Shown one piece after another: positions 50,005 through 58,118 of a DNA stretch of 64,000 nucleotides. How positions within the stretch are numbered: the stretch's first letter is position 1; each line of letters starts with the position of its first letter. Under the pieces are notes generated by a model. The model made no database searches and was not told where the DNA came from. It saw nothing but the letters and a program-made list of their open reading frames with translations. Origin of the DNA: an uncultured Bartonella sp. (GTDB lineage Bacteria; Pseudomonadota; Alphaproteobacteria; Rhizobiales; Rhizobiaceae); NCBI GenBank assembly GCA_946478665.1, contig CAMLCZ010000001.1:248001-312000 (forward strand), in the 5' to 3' direction. The position numbers were made by a program, and so were the translations under genes.

Positions 50005-52113
50005 ATGCGTCCATCATTACTCGACCCATTTTTTATTTCAGTACGTCGCCTATCGGGCATTGGCCCGAAGGTTTGTGGTTTGTTATGCAAGCTTTTGAAT
50101 ATTGATCCGACAAAGGACGAGCCGCGCATTATTGATCTTCTTCAATTGATGCCACATTCAGTCATTGATCGCAGACACCGCCCAGGGGTAGCGTTTGCCC
50201 GTGATGGAGCCATCAATACGGTGGAAATTGTCATTGACCAGCATCAACCACCGCCTGCAACGCAACGCCATTTGCCCTATCGCATTATTGCTCATGATGA
50301 TACCGGTGAAATAACGCTGGTGTTTTTCCACGCCCAAAGATCATGGCTTGAAAAACAATTTCCAGAAGGCATGAAGATTATCGCATCGGGCAAAGTGGAA
50401 TGGTTTAATAACAGGCTTTCAATGGTGCATCCTGACTATATGGTGCAAGCCAATGACACCGCCCAACTTCCGTTAATTGAACCAATCTATCCACTCACCG
50501 CAGGATTATCTGGTAAGGTACTCAGACGCGCTATTGTTGAAGCAATTGATAAAATACCACTGCTTCCTGAATGGATGGACACAAGCCTAAAAAACCAACA
50601 GAATTTCCCGTCTTTTGGCGTGGCTTTACGGCGTATTCATAGTCCTATTGATCCGGCAGATCTGTTGCCTGATAGCGTTGCGAGAAAAAGGCTTGCTTAT
50701 GATGAATTGCTTGCCGGTCAATTGGCTTTGGGATTAGCGAGAAATAGAACAAAAAAATTGCCTGGCCGTTCTATTCCACTCAAAAACACCTACACAGAAA
50801 AATTGCGACAATTATTGCCATTTACGTTAACCCGTGGGCAAAACCAAGCCATTGCCGAGATTGCGCATGACCTTGCTTCGCCTGACAGAATGTTACGACT
50901 TCTGCAAGGTGATGTTGGGTCTGGCAAAACAGCTGTAGCACTTATGGCCATGGCGCAAGTTGCAGAAAACAACGGGCAATCCGCATTAATGGCGCCGACA
51001 GAAGTTTTGGCACGGCAGCATTATGCTACAGTTGAACCTTTGGCCAAACAGCTTAACTTAGAGGTTGCACTGTTAACCGGTCGAGAAAAGGGGAAAGCAC
51101 GCGAAGCTATTCTTGAAAATATTCGAAATGGAAAAACCTCGATTGTTATTGGCACACATGCCTTGATTCAGGAAGGTGTCGATTATCATGATTTATGTCT
51201 GGCTATAATTGACGAACAGCATCGTTTTGGCGTTCATCAGCGATTGGGGCTATCGTCAAAAGGTCAAATGCCGGATATGCTGGTTATGACAGCGACGCCT
51301 ATTCCACGCACCTTAGTGCTTACGGCATTTGGCGACATGGATGTTTCCAAATTGATGGAAAAGCCAGCCGGTAGAAAGCCGATTGTTACGGCTACCCTTT
51401 CAGACGAAAGATTGCATGAGTTAATTGCCAGAGTAGAAGTGGCGTTAAAGCGCGGTGACAAATTATATTGGATTTGTCCATTGGTTGAAGAATCGGAAGT
51501 TTTGGATCTCACCTCCGTGCAAGATCGTTTTGAAAGTTTACGTGCGCATTTCGGTGATATTATTGGTTTGGTTCATGGAAAAATGCCGGCAGCAGAAAAA
51601 GATGCCGCCATGCAAGACTTCAAAGAGGGAAAAACGCGGCTTCTGGTTGCAACAACCGTTATAGAAGTTGGTGTGGACGTACCAGACGCATCTATTATCA
51701 TTATCGAACACGCCGAACGGTTTGGCTTATCGCAACTTCACCAATTAAGAGGCAGAGTTGGACGCGGCGACAAACCATCTTCATGCATACTTTTGTACAA
51801 AGGCCCAATTGGAAAGACAGCACAAGCGCGTTTAAATGTTATGCGCGAAACACAAGATGGTTTTCGTATTGCGGAAGAGGATCTGAAACTTCGTGGCGAA
51901 GGCGAATTATTGGGAACACGACAATCCGGTATACCGGACTATCATATGGCTGACCTTGAAATTCACGGTGACTTGTTGCCTATTGCAAGACAAGATGCGC
52001 GGCTTATCCTAGAAAAAGATCCAAAATTGTTGAGCGAACGTGGCGAGGCTTTACGTCTCATGCTTTACTTGTTTCGTCAGGATGACGCTATCAAGCTTCT
52101 AAGAGCAGGTTGA
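50005..52113 (+). CDS. recG: ATP-dependent DNA helicase RecG
   Basis: RecG (702 aa) remodels stalled replication forks and Holliday junctions. The N-terminal wedge domain is followed by a superfamily 2 helicase core with Walker A GDVGSGKTAVAL, DEQH box IIDEQHRFGVHQR, VMTATPIPRTL and motif VI QLRGRVGRGD. Its ATG (MRPSLLDPFF) matches the usual rhizobial start. The glycosidase-like gene follows two bases after its stop, so they are co-transcribed. Confidence 0.97.
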   Translation: MRPSLLDPFFISVRRLSGIGPKVCGLLCKLLNIDPTKDEPRIIDLLQLMPHSVIDRRHRPGVAFARDGAINTVEIVIDQHQPPPATQRHLPYRIIAHDDTGEITLVFFHAQRSWLEKQFPEGMKIIASGKVEWFNNRLSMVHPDYMVQANDTAQLPLIEPIYPLTAGLSGKVLRRAIVEAIDKIPLLPEWMDTSLKNQQNFPSFGVALRRIHSPIDPADLLPDSVARKRLAYDELLAGQLALGLARNRTKKLPGRSIPLKNTYTEKLRQLLPFTLTRGQNQAIAEIAHDLASPDRMLRLLQGDVGSGKTAVALMAMAQVAENNGQSALMAPTEVLARQHYATVEPLAKQLNLEVALLTGREKGKAREAILENIRNGKTSIVIGTHALIQEGVDYHDLCLAIIDEQHRFGVHQRLGLSSKGQMPDMLVMTATPIPRTLVLTAFGDMDVSKLMEKPAGRKPIVTATLSDERLHELIARVEVALKRGDKLYWICPLVEESEVLDLTSVQDRFESLRAHFGDIIGLVHGKMPAAEKDAAMQDFKEGKTRLLVATTVIEVGVDVPDASIIIIEHAERFGLSQLHQLRGRVGRGDKPSSCILLYKGPIGKTAQARLNVMRETQDGFRIAEEDLKLRGEGELLGTRQSGIPDYHMADLEIHGDLLPIARQDARLILEKDPKLLSERGEALRLMLYLFRQDDAIKLLRAG

Positions 52114-52115
52114 TA

Positions 52116-53048
52116 ATGAAAAAATTCAAAAAAAATCATATTATAACACCGTTATTAATTGCTCTTACGGGGCTGATTGTTACTGTGGGCAGCGTATTTT
52201 TGTTCAAGCAATCTTCCATTCCTGAGAAAACGCCTAGCAAAACAGAACCGACACAATCCCGTTCCAATCAGCAATCAGAGCGAGCAACAACAAAAACCCC
52301 AGTGAAAACAGACAATCAAGAAAACAGTCCTGCAATCACTAAAGAACAGACGTTTTGCACACGTCAAACTTTTGAAAATAAGTCCTATATTGTCTGCGAG
52401 GTTGATCCTAAAGAGTATCACATTGGTCTATTTCTTAATGATAGCACTGGTAGACCCTATAATTATTTTCGAAATGTTGAAAAAATGCTTGCTGCGCGTG
52501 GGCAAAAATTGGCTTTTGCTGTCAATGGCGGCATGTACCATAAGGATTTTTCAGCCGTAGGGCTTTATGTCGAAGATGGCAAACAATTACACGCGCTATC
52601 GACAAAAGATGGCCCAGGTAATTTTCATATGAAGCCTAACGGTATCTTCTTTATAGAGAACAATAAAGCTGGCGTATTAGAGACGGAAGCCTATCAAAAA
52701 GCAGGAATAAAACCCGATTTGGCCACACAATCAGGTCCTATGTTGGTTATTGAAAACAAAATTCATCCGCGTTTCATACCAAATTCGCCATTTCTTGAAT
52801 ATCGCAACGGTGTTGGTGTGACAGCGGAAGGGTTGGTATTCTTTGTCAATTCTGAAGACAAAGTGAACTTTGATGAATTTGCGCGGTTTTTCCGCGATCG
52901 TTTAAAAACGCCAAATGCGCTCTTCCTTGATGGATCAATATCGAGCCTATACGCACCCGAAATGAAACGTTACGATTGGTGGTATAGTTTAGGTCCCATT
53001 ATCGGAATTATTGTTGAAAAAGATGTTGAGCAGAATTCTGTAAAATAA
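52116..53048 (+). CDS. Membrane-anchored phosphodiester glycosidase-like protein (DUF2233)
   Basis: A 310-aa protein with a basic start, one transmembrane segment (LLIALTGLIVTVGSVFLF), a Ser/Thr/Gln-rich linker of about 45 residues and a periplasmic domain. FAVNGGMYHKDFSAVGLYVEDG and [13 protein letters not shown] match the NAGPA/DUF2233 phosphodiester glycosidase family. The natural substrate is not known. It starts two bases after recG. Its last 136 bp form the beginning of a 325-bp unit repeated three times up to the glmS end. Confidence 0.82.
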   Translation: MKKFKKNHIITPLLIALTGLIVTVGSVFLFKQSSIPEKTPSKTEPTQSRSNQQSERATTKTPVKTDNQENSPAITKEQTFCTRQTFENKSYIVCEVDPKEYHIGLFLNDSTGRPYNYFRNVEKMLAARGQKLAFAVNGGMYHKDFSAVGLYVEDGKQLHALSTKDGPGNFHMKPNGIFFIENNKAGVLETEAYQKAGIKPDLATQSGPMLVIENKIHPRFIPNSPFLEYRNGVGVTAEGLVFFVNSEDKVNFDEFARFFRDRLKTPNALFLDGSISSLYAPEMKRYDWWYSLGPIIGIIVEKDVEQNSVK

Positions 53049-53106
53049 CCAAATACCGCTCAACGCCAAGATTGTAGAGTACTACTGAGCCTTAAAAATA
53101 GATAAT

Positions 53107-53140
53107 GCCCCTTGAACCTTAAAGCCCAAGGGGCTTTCAA
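53107..53140. terminator. Terminator hairpin, repeat copy 1
   Basis: GCCCCTTG (53107-53114) pairs with CAAGGGGC (53127-53134), followed by TTTC. It suits the glycosidase transcript on the plus strand. Confidence 0.75.
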
Positions 53141-53144
53141 ATCA

Positions 53145-53237
53145 TTATCCTACCGTTACAGACTTGAGCAAATTACGTGGCTGGTCAACATCTGTACCAA
53201 GCAGCACTGCAGTGAGATAATCAATGAGCTGCACGGG
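53145..53237 (-). pseudogene. Decayed glmS 3' end, first copy
   Basis: A fragment matching the last about 93 bp of glmS including the SVTVE end region, with substitutions. It has no promoter or start. Confidence 0.9.
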
Positions 53238-53373
53238 AAATGTCGCTCTTTCTTGATGGATCAATATCGAGTCTATACGCACCAAAAATGAAACGTTACG
53301 ATTGGTGGTATAATCTAGGCTCCATTATCGTAATTATTGTTGAAAAAGGTATTGAGTAGAATTCGGCAAAATG
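53238..53373 (+). pseudogene. Decayed glycosidase 3' end, second copy
   Basis: A copy of the last 136 bp of the glycosidase gene ([15 protein letters not shown] region still readable) that has lost frame at its left end. Confidence 0.9.
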
Positions 53374-53431
53374 ACCAAATACCGCTTAATCCTAAGATTG
53401 TAGAGTACTACTCACCTTAAAAATAGATAAT

Positions 53432-53459
53432 GCCCCTTGAACCTTAAAGCCCAAGGGGC
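53432..53459. terminator. Terminator hairpin, repeat copy 2
   Basis: GCCCCTTG (53432-53439) pairs with CAAGGGGC (53452-53459); flanking T and A extend the stem by one pair. Confidence 0.7.
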
Positions 53460-53469
53460 ATTCAAATCA

Positions 53470-53562
53470 TTATTCTACCGTTACAGACTTGGCCAAATTA
53501 CGTGGCTGGTCAACATCTGTACCAAGCAGCACTGCTGTGTGATAAGCAATGAGCAGCACGGG
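53470..53562 (-). pseudogene. Decayed glmS 3' end, second copy
   Basis: A second fragment of the glmS 3' end, closer to the real one than the first copy is (for example GGCCAAATTACGTGG preserved). Confidence 0.9.
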
Positions 53563-53887
53563 AAATGCCACCCTTCCCTTATGAATAAATATCGAACCTA
53601 CACGCACCAGAAATGAAACGTTACGATTGGTGGTATAGTTTAGGCTCAATGATCGAAATTATTGTTGAAAAAGATGTTGAGCAGAACTCGGCAAAATGAC
53701 CAAATACCGCTTCCCCCTAAGATGATAGAGTACTACTCACCCCAAAAATAGATAATGCCCCTTGAACCTTAAAGCCCAAGAGGCATTCAACTCATTATTC
53801 TACCGTGACAGACTTAGCCAAATTACGTGGCTGGTCAACATCTGTACCCAGCAGAACCGCTGTATGATATGCAATGAGCTGCACGGG
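53563..53887. repeat. 325-bp tandem triplication, copy 3
   Basis: It comprises a decayed glycosidase 3' end (53563-53698), the terminator (GCCCCTTG 53757-53764 with CAAGAGGC 53777-53784) and the real 3' end of glmS. Confidence 0.95.
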
Positions 53888-55618
53888 AACCGCATAGACA
53901 ATCGGTGCAATAAATTCCGGCACATCAGGCATAATGATTGTCGAAAGACCATCAAGACCTGTTGCTGACGCACCATTTTTATCCGTAATCAATATAACTC
54001 TGCCACCACGTGCGGCTACTTCCTGCAAGTTCGATACAGTTTTTTCAAACCATTTATCATGAGGTGCCACAACAATAACTGGCATTGCTTCGTCAATCAA
54101 AGCAATTGGACCATGCTTCAATTCTCCGGCAGCATAGCCTTCCGCGTGGATATAAGACAGTTCCTTAAGCTTCAACGCTCCTTCAAGCGCAATTGGATAT
54201 GATGTACCGCGTCCGAGATATAATATATCCTTCACGTTCATGAGGTCTCGACAGATTTCTTCAATCTGGCCATTGAGCTTCAATACTTCCGTTACAATAC
54301 GGGGAATTTCTGCGAGCTCTTTAACAAGCTTCTGCTCACCCTCATTGCTCAATTTTCCACGTTGTTTTGCTGCCGATATGGCAACAGAGGCCAAAGTTGC
54401 CAATTGGCATGTAAACGCTTTGGTAGAAGCAACACCAACTTCAGGCCCAGCCAATGTTGGCAAAACAAAATCTGCTTCCCGTGCCATTGTTGATTCAGCA
54501 ACATTGACAATTGCTGCTGTTTTTGACCCTTGCGACTTACAATAGCGCAATGATGCCAAAGTGTCGGCTGTCTCACCCGATTGCGAGACAAACATTGCCA
54601 ATGTATCAGCTGTCATTGGTGGTTCGCGATAGCGGAATTCAGATGCGACATCATTGTCGACAACAAGACCTGCCAGATTTTCAAACCAATATCTTGCAAC
54701 CAGTGTGGAATAGAAGGCCGTGCCGCAACTAGCAAAACTCAATCTGTTAATATTCTTCCAATCAATCCCCTCGTCCACAGCACCAATCTTGTTGTTTGCG
54801 AGGTCAAGATATCTTGCCAAAGTATGCGCGATAACTTCTGGTTGCTCGAACATTTCTTTTTCCATGAAATGCCGATGATTTCCCTTGGAAACAAGAAATG
54901 CCGCACCAGAAGATGTGGTCAATTCGCGTTCGACAACACGATCCTGCGCATCATAAACAGTGGCACTATTACGCGTAAGCACCACCCAGTCACCATCTTC
55001 CATATAGCTGATTTTATTGGTGAAAGGTGCCAGTGCGATTGCATCCGAACCGACATACATTTCCCCTTGCCCATAACCGATTGCAAGAGGTGGGCCAGAA
55101 CGTGCGGCAATCATCAAGTCATCTTCACCTTCAAAAATGAGGGCAACAGCAAAGGCACCACGCAATCTTTTCAAGCATGTGCGCATAGCTTCCTGCGGTG
55201 TCATTCCGCTTTTAATGGCTCTTGTAACAAGATGTGCCAAAGCTTCTGTATCTGTTTCCGTTTGAAACACATAACCTTCAGCCGTAAGCTCTTCACGTAT
55301 TTCGGCAAAGTTTTCGATAATGCCATTATGAACCACCGCAACCTTATCCGTCATATGCGGGTGTGCATTACGTTCCACTGGTGCCCCATGGCTTGCCCAG
55401 CGTGTATGGCCGATTCCAATATTGCCTTTAAGCGGCGTTTTTTTCAATTTTTCTTCAAGGTGAACAAGCTTACCTTCAGCACGTAAACGGCCTAAATGCC
55501 CATGATTAACCGTTGCTATTCCCGCCGAATCATATCCACGATATTCAAGCCTTTTCAAACCATCAACAAGCAATGGCGCAACAGCCTGTTTACCGAGGAT
55601 GCCTATAATTCCACACAT
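53795..55618 (-). CDS. glmS: Glucosamine-fructose-6-phosphate aminotransferase
   Basis: GlmS (607 aa) makes glucosamine-6-phosphate from fructose-6-phosphate and glutamine, the first step to UDP-GlcNAc. The N-terminal glutaminase begins MCGIIGI with the nucleophile C2; two SIS sugar-isomerase domains follow (SCGTAFYSTLVARYW and YLGRGTSYPIALEGALK). The end SVTVE is the conserved GlmS terminus. It lies downstream of glmU on the same strand with a 151-bp gap containing a bulged hairpin (55657-55696). The last 93 bp are part of the 325-bp triplication. Confidence 0.97.
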   Translation of the reverse strand: MCGIIGILGKQAVAPLLVDGLKRLEYRGYDSAGIATVNHGHLGRLRAEGKLVHLEEKLKKTPLKGNIGIGHTRWASHGAPVERNAHPHMTDKVAVVHNGIIENFAEIREELTAEGYVFQTETDTEALAHLVTRAIKSGMTPQEAMRTCLKRLRGAFAVALIFEGEDDLMIAARSGPPLAIGYGQGEMYVGSDAIALAPFTNKISYMEDGDWVVLTRNSATVYDAQDRVVERELTTSSGAAFLVSKGNHRHFMEKEMFEQPEVIAHTLARYLDLANNKIGAVDEGIDWKNINRLSFASCGTAFYSTLVARYWFENLAGLVVDNDVASEFRYREPPMTADTLAMFVSQSGETADTLASLRYCKSQGSKTAAIVNVAESTMAREADFVLPTLAGPEVGVASTKAFTCQLATLASVAISAAKQRGKLSNEGEQKLVKELAEIPRIVTEVLKLNGQIEEICRDLMNVKDILYLGRGTSYPIALEGALKLKELSYIHAEGYAAGELKHGPIALIDEAMPVIVVAPHDKWFEKTVSNLQEVAARGGRVILITDKNGASATGLDGLSTIIMPDVPEFIAPIVYAVPVQLIAYHTAVLLGTDVDQPRNLAKSVTVE

Positions 55619-55656
55619 GCGAAAACTCCGAAATAGTTTTAGGCGTTATTATTATG

Positions 55657-55696
55657 TCGAAACTTATCATAACAAGTCATAAACTGATAGTTTCGA
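55657..55696 (-). other. Hairpin in the glmU-glmS gap
   Basis: TCGAAAC (55657-55663) and TATC (55665-55668) pair with GATA (55686-55689) and GTTTCGA (55690-55696), giving 11 bp with one bulged base and a 17-nt loop. It lies 39 bp upstream of the glmS start; there is no T-run. Confidence 0.45.
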
Positions 55697-55769
55697 TAGA
55701 ACCAATTTAGTCACATATATATGCACTTGTCATAAAGCCACAAGGATACCATGGCATAAATCACGTGCT

Positions 55770-57116
55770 TTACTTCTGTTTCAACTTGGAAAAACGATCT
55801 CGCAACACGGTCGCATAATTTTCTTTGTTTTTCTGATGAGCTCTACCAAAACCGACACTGTCATCTGGCACATCGGCAGTAATAACACTTCCTGAAGCAA
55901 CATAAGCACGGTTACCCACTTTGACAGGTGCAACCAGCGCGGTGTTAGAACCAATAAATGCATCATCACCGATGATCGTTTGCCACTTATTAAAACCATC
56001 ATAATTACAGGTAATGGTACCGGCACCAATATTGCTATGTGTTCCAATTTCAGCATCACCAATATAGGTAAGGTGATTAACCTTTGTCCCTTCACCGATT
56101 TTTGCCTTTTTTATCTCACAAAAATTACCAACCTTGGCATTTTTTTCTAACTTTGCACCAGGGCGTAACCGTGCATAAGGGCCTATTTCCGTGTGTTCGG
56201 CAACCTCTGCCCCTTCCAAATGGCTAAAAGCATGAATGACAACGCTGTCACCTACTTTCACACCTTTGCCAAAATAAACATTGGGTTCAATGATAACATC
56301 TTGGCCTATTTCCGTATCATAGGAAAAATACACACTTTCTGGCCGCAACATTGTGACACCAGCAAGCATCACTTCTTTTGCCTTGCGTTTTTGCCATATG
56401 GCTTCGGCATTTGCCAACTCTACCCGGGTGTTTATTCCAATAACATTTTCAAACGGCACTTCAATTGCGCGCACATGAAGACCGTTATTGGATCCTATGG
56501 AAACGATGTCCGTCAAATAATATTCTTTTTTAACATTGTTGTTTTCAACTTTGCTTAAAAGCTCAAGCGCCCGTTTGCCATTAATGGCCATTAGCCCGCC
56601 ATTACAGAAAGTTATTTTCTTTTGCTCTGCTGTTGCGTCTTTATCTTCAACAATAGCAGAAAGCTTGCCATCTTTTTCAATAAGGCGGCCGTAACCGGCA
56701 GGATTATCAGTCTTAAAGCCCATGACAACGATATCCGCACCATCGGCAAGCTCTTCTCTTGCTTGTTTAAGCGATTCTGTTTCAATAAGCGGTGTATCGC
56801 CAAACACGATGAGAACATCATCAAATTGTTTCGCCAATATATCACGCGCTGCTAAAACAGCATGTGCCGTGCCAAGGCGTTCTGTCTGAACAAATGTATG
56901 AACATTGGGTTCAATGGCCATCGCTTCTTTGGTGACTTCTTCAGCACCTCGCCCAACAATAGCGGCGATTTCACCAACCCCCAAAGATTTAATTTGCCGG
57001 ATAACGTGCCCGATTAAAGACAGACCTGCAACTTTATGCAAGACTTTGGGAAGCGACGATTTCATACGTGTTCCCTCACCTGCAGCCAAAATAATAGAAA
57101 GACAGCTACGGCTCAT
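55770..57116 (-). CDS. glmU: Bifunctional GlmU (GlcNAc-1-P uridyltransferase / acetyltransferase)
   Basis: GlmU (448 aa) acetylates glucosamine-1-phosphate and then forms UDP-GlcNAc. The N-terminal uridyltransferase has [18 protein letters not shown]; the C-terminal left-handed beta helix shows hexapeptide repeats and the acetyltransferase segment [19 protein letters not shown]. The ATG at 57116 ([10 protein letters not shown]) matches rhizobial GlmU and has GGGG seven bases upstream; the ATG at 57128 would add four residues. It starts five to seventeen bases after ccdA and is followed by glmS, so wall-precursor genes are grouped. Confidence 0.96.
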   Translation of the reverse strand: MSRSCLSIILAAGEGTRMKSSLPKVLHKVAGLSLIGHVIRQIKSLGVGEIAAIVGRGAEEVTKEAMAIEPNVHTFVQTERLGTAHAVLAARDILAKQFDDVLIVFGDTPLIETESLKQAREELADGADIVVMGFKTDNPAGYGRLIEKDGKLSAIVEDKDATAEQKKITFCNGGLMAINGKRALELLSKVENNNVKKEYYLTDIVSIGSNNGLHVRAIEVPFENVIGINTRVELANAEAIWQKRKAKEVMLAGVTMLRPESVYFSYDTEIGQDVIIEPNVYFGKGVKVGDSVVIHAFSHLEGAEVAEHTEIGPYARLRPGAKLEKNAKVGNFCEIKKAKIGEGTKVNHLTYIGDAEIGTHSNIGAGTITCNYDGFNKWQTIIGDDAFIGSNTALVAPVKVGNRAYVASGSVITADVPDDSVGFGRAHQKNKENYATVLRDRFSKLKQK

Positions 57117-57133
57117 GTTTAGCCCCATTCTGT

Positions 57134-57964
57134 TTAAATTAGATTAGAGAAAAAATTCTTGATATCCGTCCAACTCAAGGCCTCTATCCCGCTCAATGAC
57201 GGATATTTTTCCAAAAGCCAGTAAGACAGATTTTGCATATTGCCGGTCAAAAAGAGTATCCCTGCAACGACCAATAATACACCGATAACCTTTTCAACTT
57301 TGCCCAAATGCACACGAAAAGACCCAAGAAACCACATGAAGGCGCTTGAAAACAGCGCCGCAAGCACAAATGGAATTGCTAGCCCTAAAGAGTAGATTGC
57401 AAGTAAAACCGCACCCTCTCCAACAGATTCCTTTGTACCAGCAAGTGTTATAATGGGGCCAAGTATTGGACCAATGCATGGCGTCCAACCAAAAGCGAAA
57501 GCTAATCCTATGACATAGGCACCCAATGGACCAGCTGGTGTTTTGCGTGTTTGAAAACGCATTTCACGGGAAAGGATCCCAATTTTGAATAACCCTAAAA
57601 AATTAAGGCCGAATATAATGATAATTATGCCGGCAATAATCGCAAGCCAATCACGATATTGCCCAATAAAATGGCCTAAAGTGCTGGCACTGGCACCAAG
57701 AAGAACAAAAACTGTTGAAAACCCAAGCGCAAACGCGATCGCTGCGATTAACAGCGGTATCCGTACCGGCTGTTTCTCCAACTTGTCACCGTTGCGGAAA
57801 TCTTCAACACTAACCCCTGCCATATAGCATAAATAGGGCGGTACGAGTGGTAATACACACGGTGAAAGAAAAGATAGCGCTCCTGCAAAAAAGACGCCAA
57901 AATTTGATAAATCAGATAACAAAACTCTATTTCCGTAAACTTGCCGTATTTTGTTCCATTTCAA
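57134..57964 (-). CDS. ccdA: Cytochrome c biogenesis protein CcdA
   Basis: CcdA (up to 276 aa) passes electrons across the inner membrane to periplasmic thiol proteins for cytochrome c maturation. Six hydrophobic helices are visible, with the redox cysteines in [20 protein letters not shown] and [13 protein letters not shown]. The first 13-14 residues ([13 protein letters not shown]) are not family-like, and a TTG near codon 15 could be the real start. It precedes glmU closely and is divergent from lpiA. Confidence 0.92.
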   Translation of the reverse strand: MKWNKIRQVYGNRVLLSDLSNFGVFFAGALSFLSPCVLPLVPPYLCYMAGVSVEDFRNGDKLEKQPVRIPLLIAAIAFALGFSTVFVLLGASASTLGHFIGQYRDWLAIIAGIIIIIFGLNFLGLFKIGILSREMRFQTRKTPAGPLGAYVIGLAFAFGWTPCIGPILGPIITLAGTKESVGEGAVLLAIYSLGLAIPFVLAALFSSAFMWFLGSFRVHLGKVEKVIGVLLVVAGILFLTGNMQNLSYWLLEKYPSLSGIEALSWTDIKNFFSNLI

Positions 57965-58118
57965 TTCGTATGGGAGCTATTATTTCCTTACGAAAGGGGC
58001 TAATTGACTGGTTTATTCTTGCCATTACGAAAATATGATTAACGCATCATCTTTACGAACACAACTATACCGTAAATATGAAGCAGTTAATAAGCCTGAT
58101 GAAACATGAAGGATTCTC

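Larger units (their letters stand above)
52913..53237. repeat. 325-bp tandem triplication, copy 1
   Basis: It comprises the real 3' end of the glycosidase gene, the terminator and a decayed 93-bp copy of the glmS 3' end. Markers recur exactly 325 bp apart: GCACGGGA at 53231, 53556 and 53881, and the terminator stem at 53107, 53432 and 53757. Confidence 0.95.
53238..53562. repeat. 325-bp tandem triplication, copy 2
   Basis: This middle copy contains only decayed ends of both genes around the terminator. By eye it is about 90% identical to copy 1. Confidence 0.95.

Noticed and set aside
52913-53887. CRISPR array or mobile element
   Set aside because: The 325-bp units are contiguous duplicates of neighbouring gene ends with no spacers, transposase or terminal inverted repeats.
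54581-55486. 301-codon plus-strand frame
   Set aside because: It lies wholly antisense to glmS, has a Cys/His-rich composition typical of a shadow frame and no ribosome binding site.
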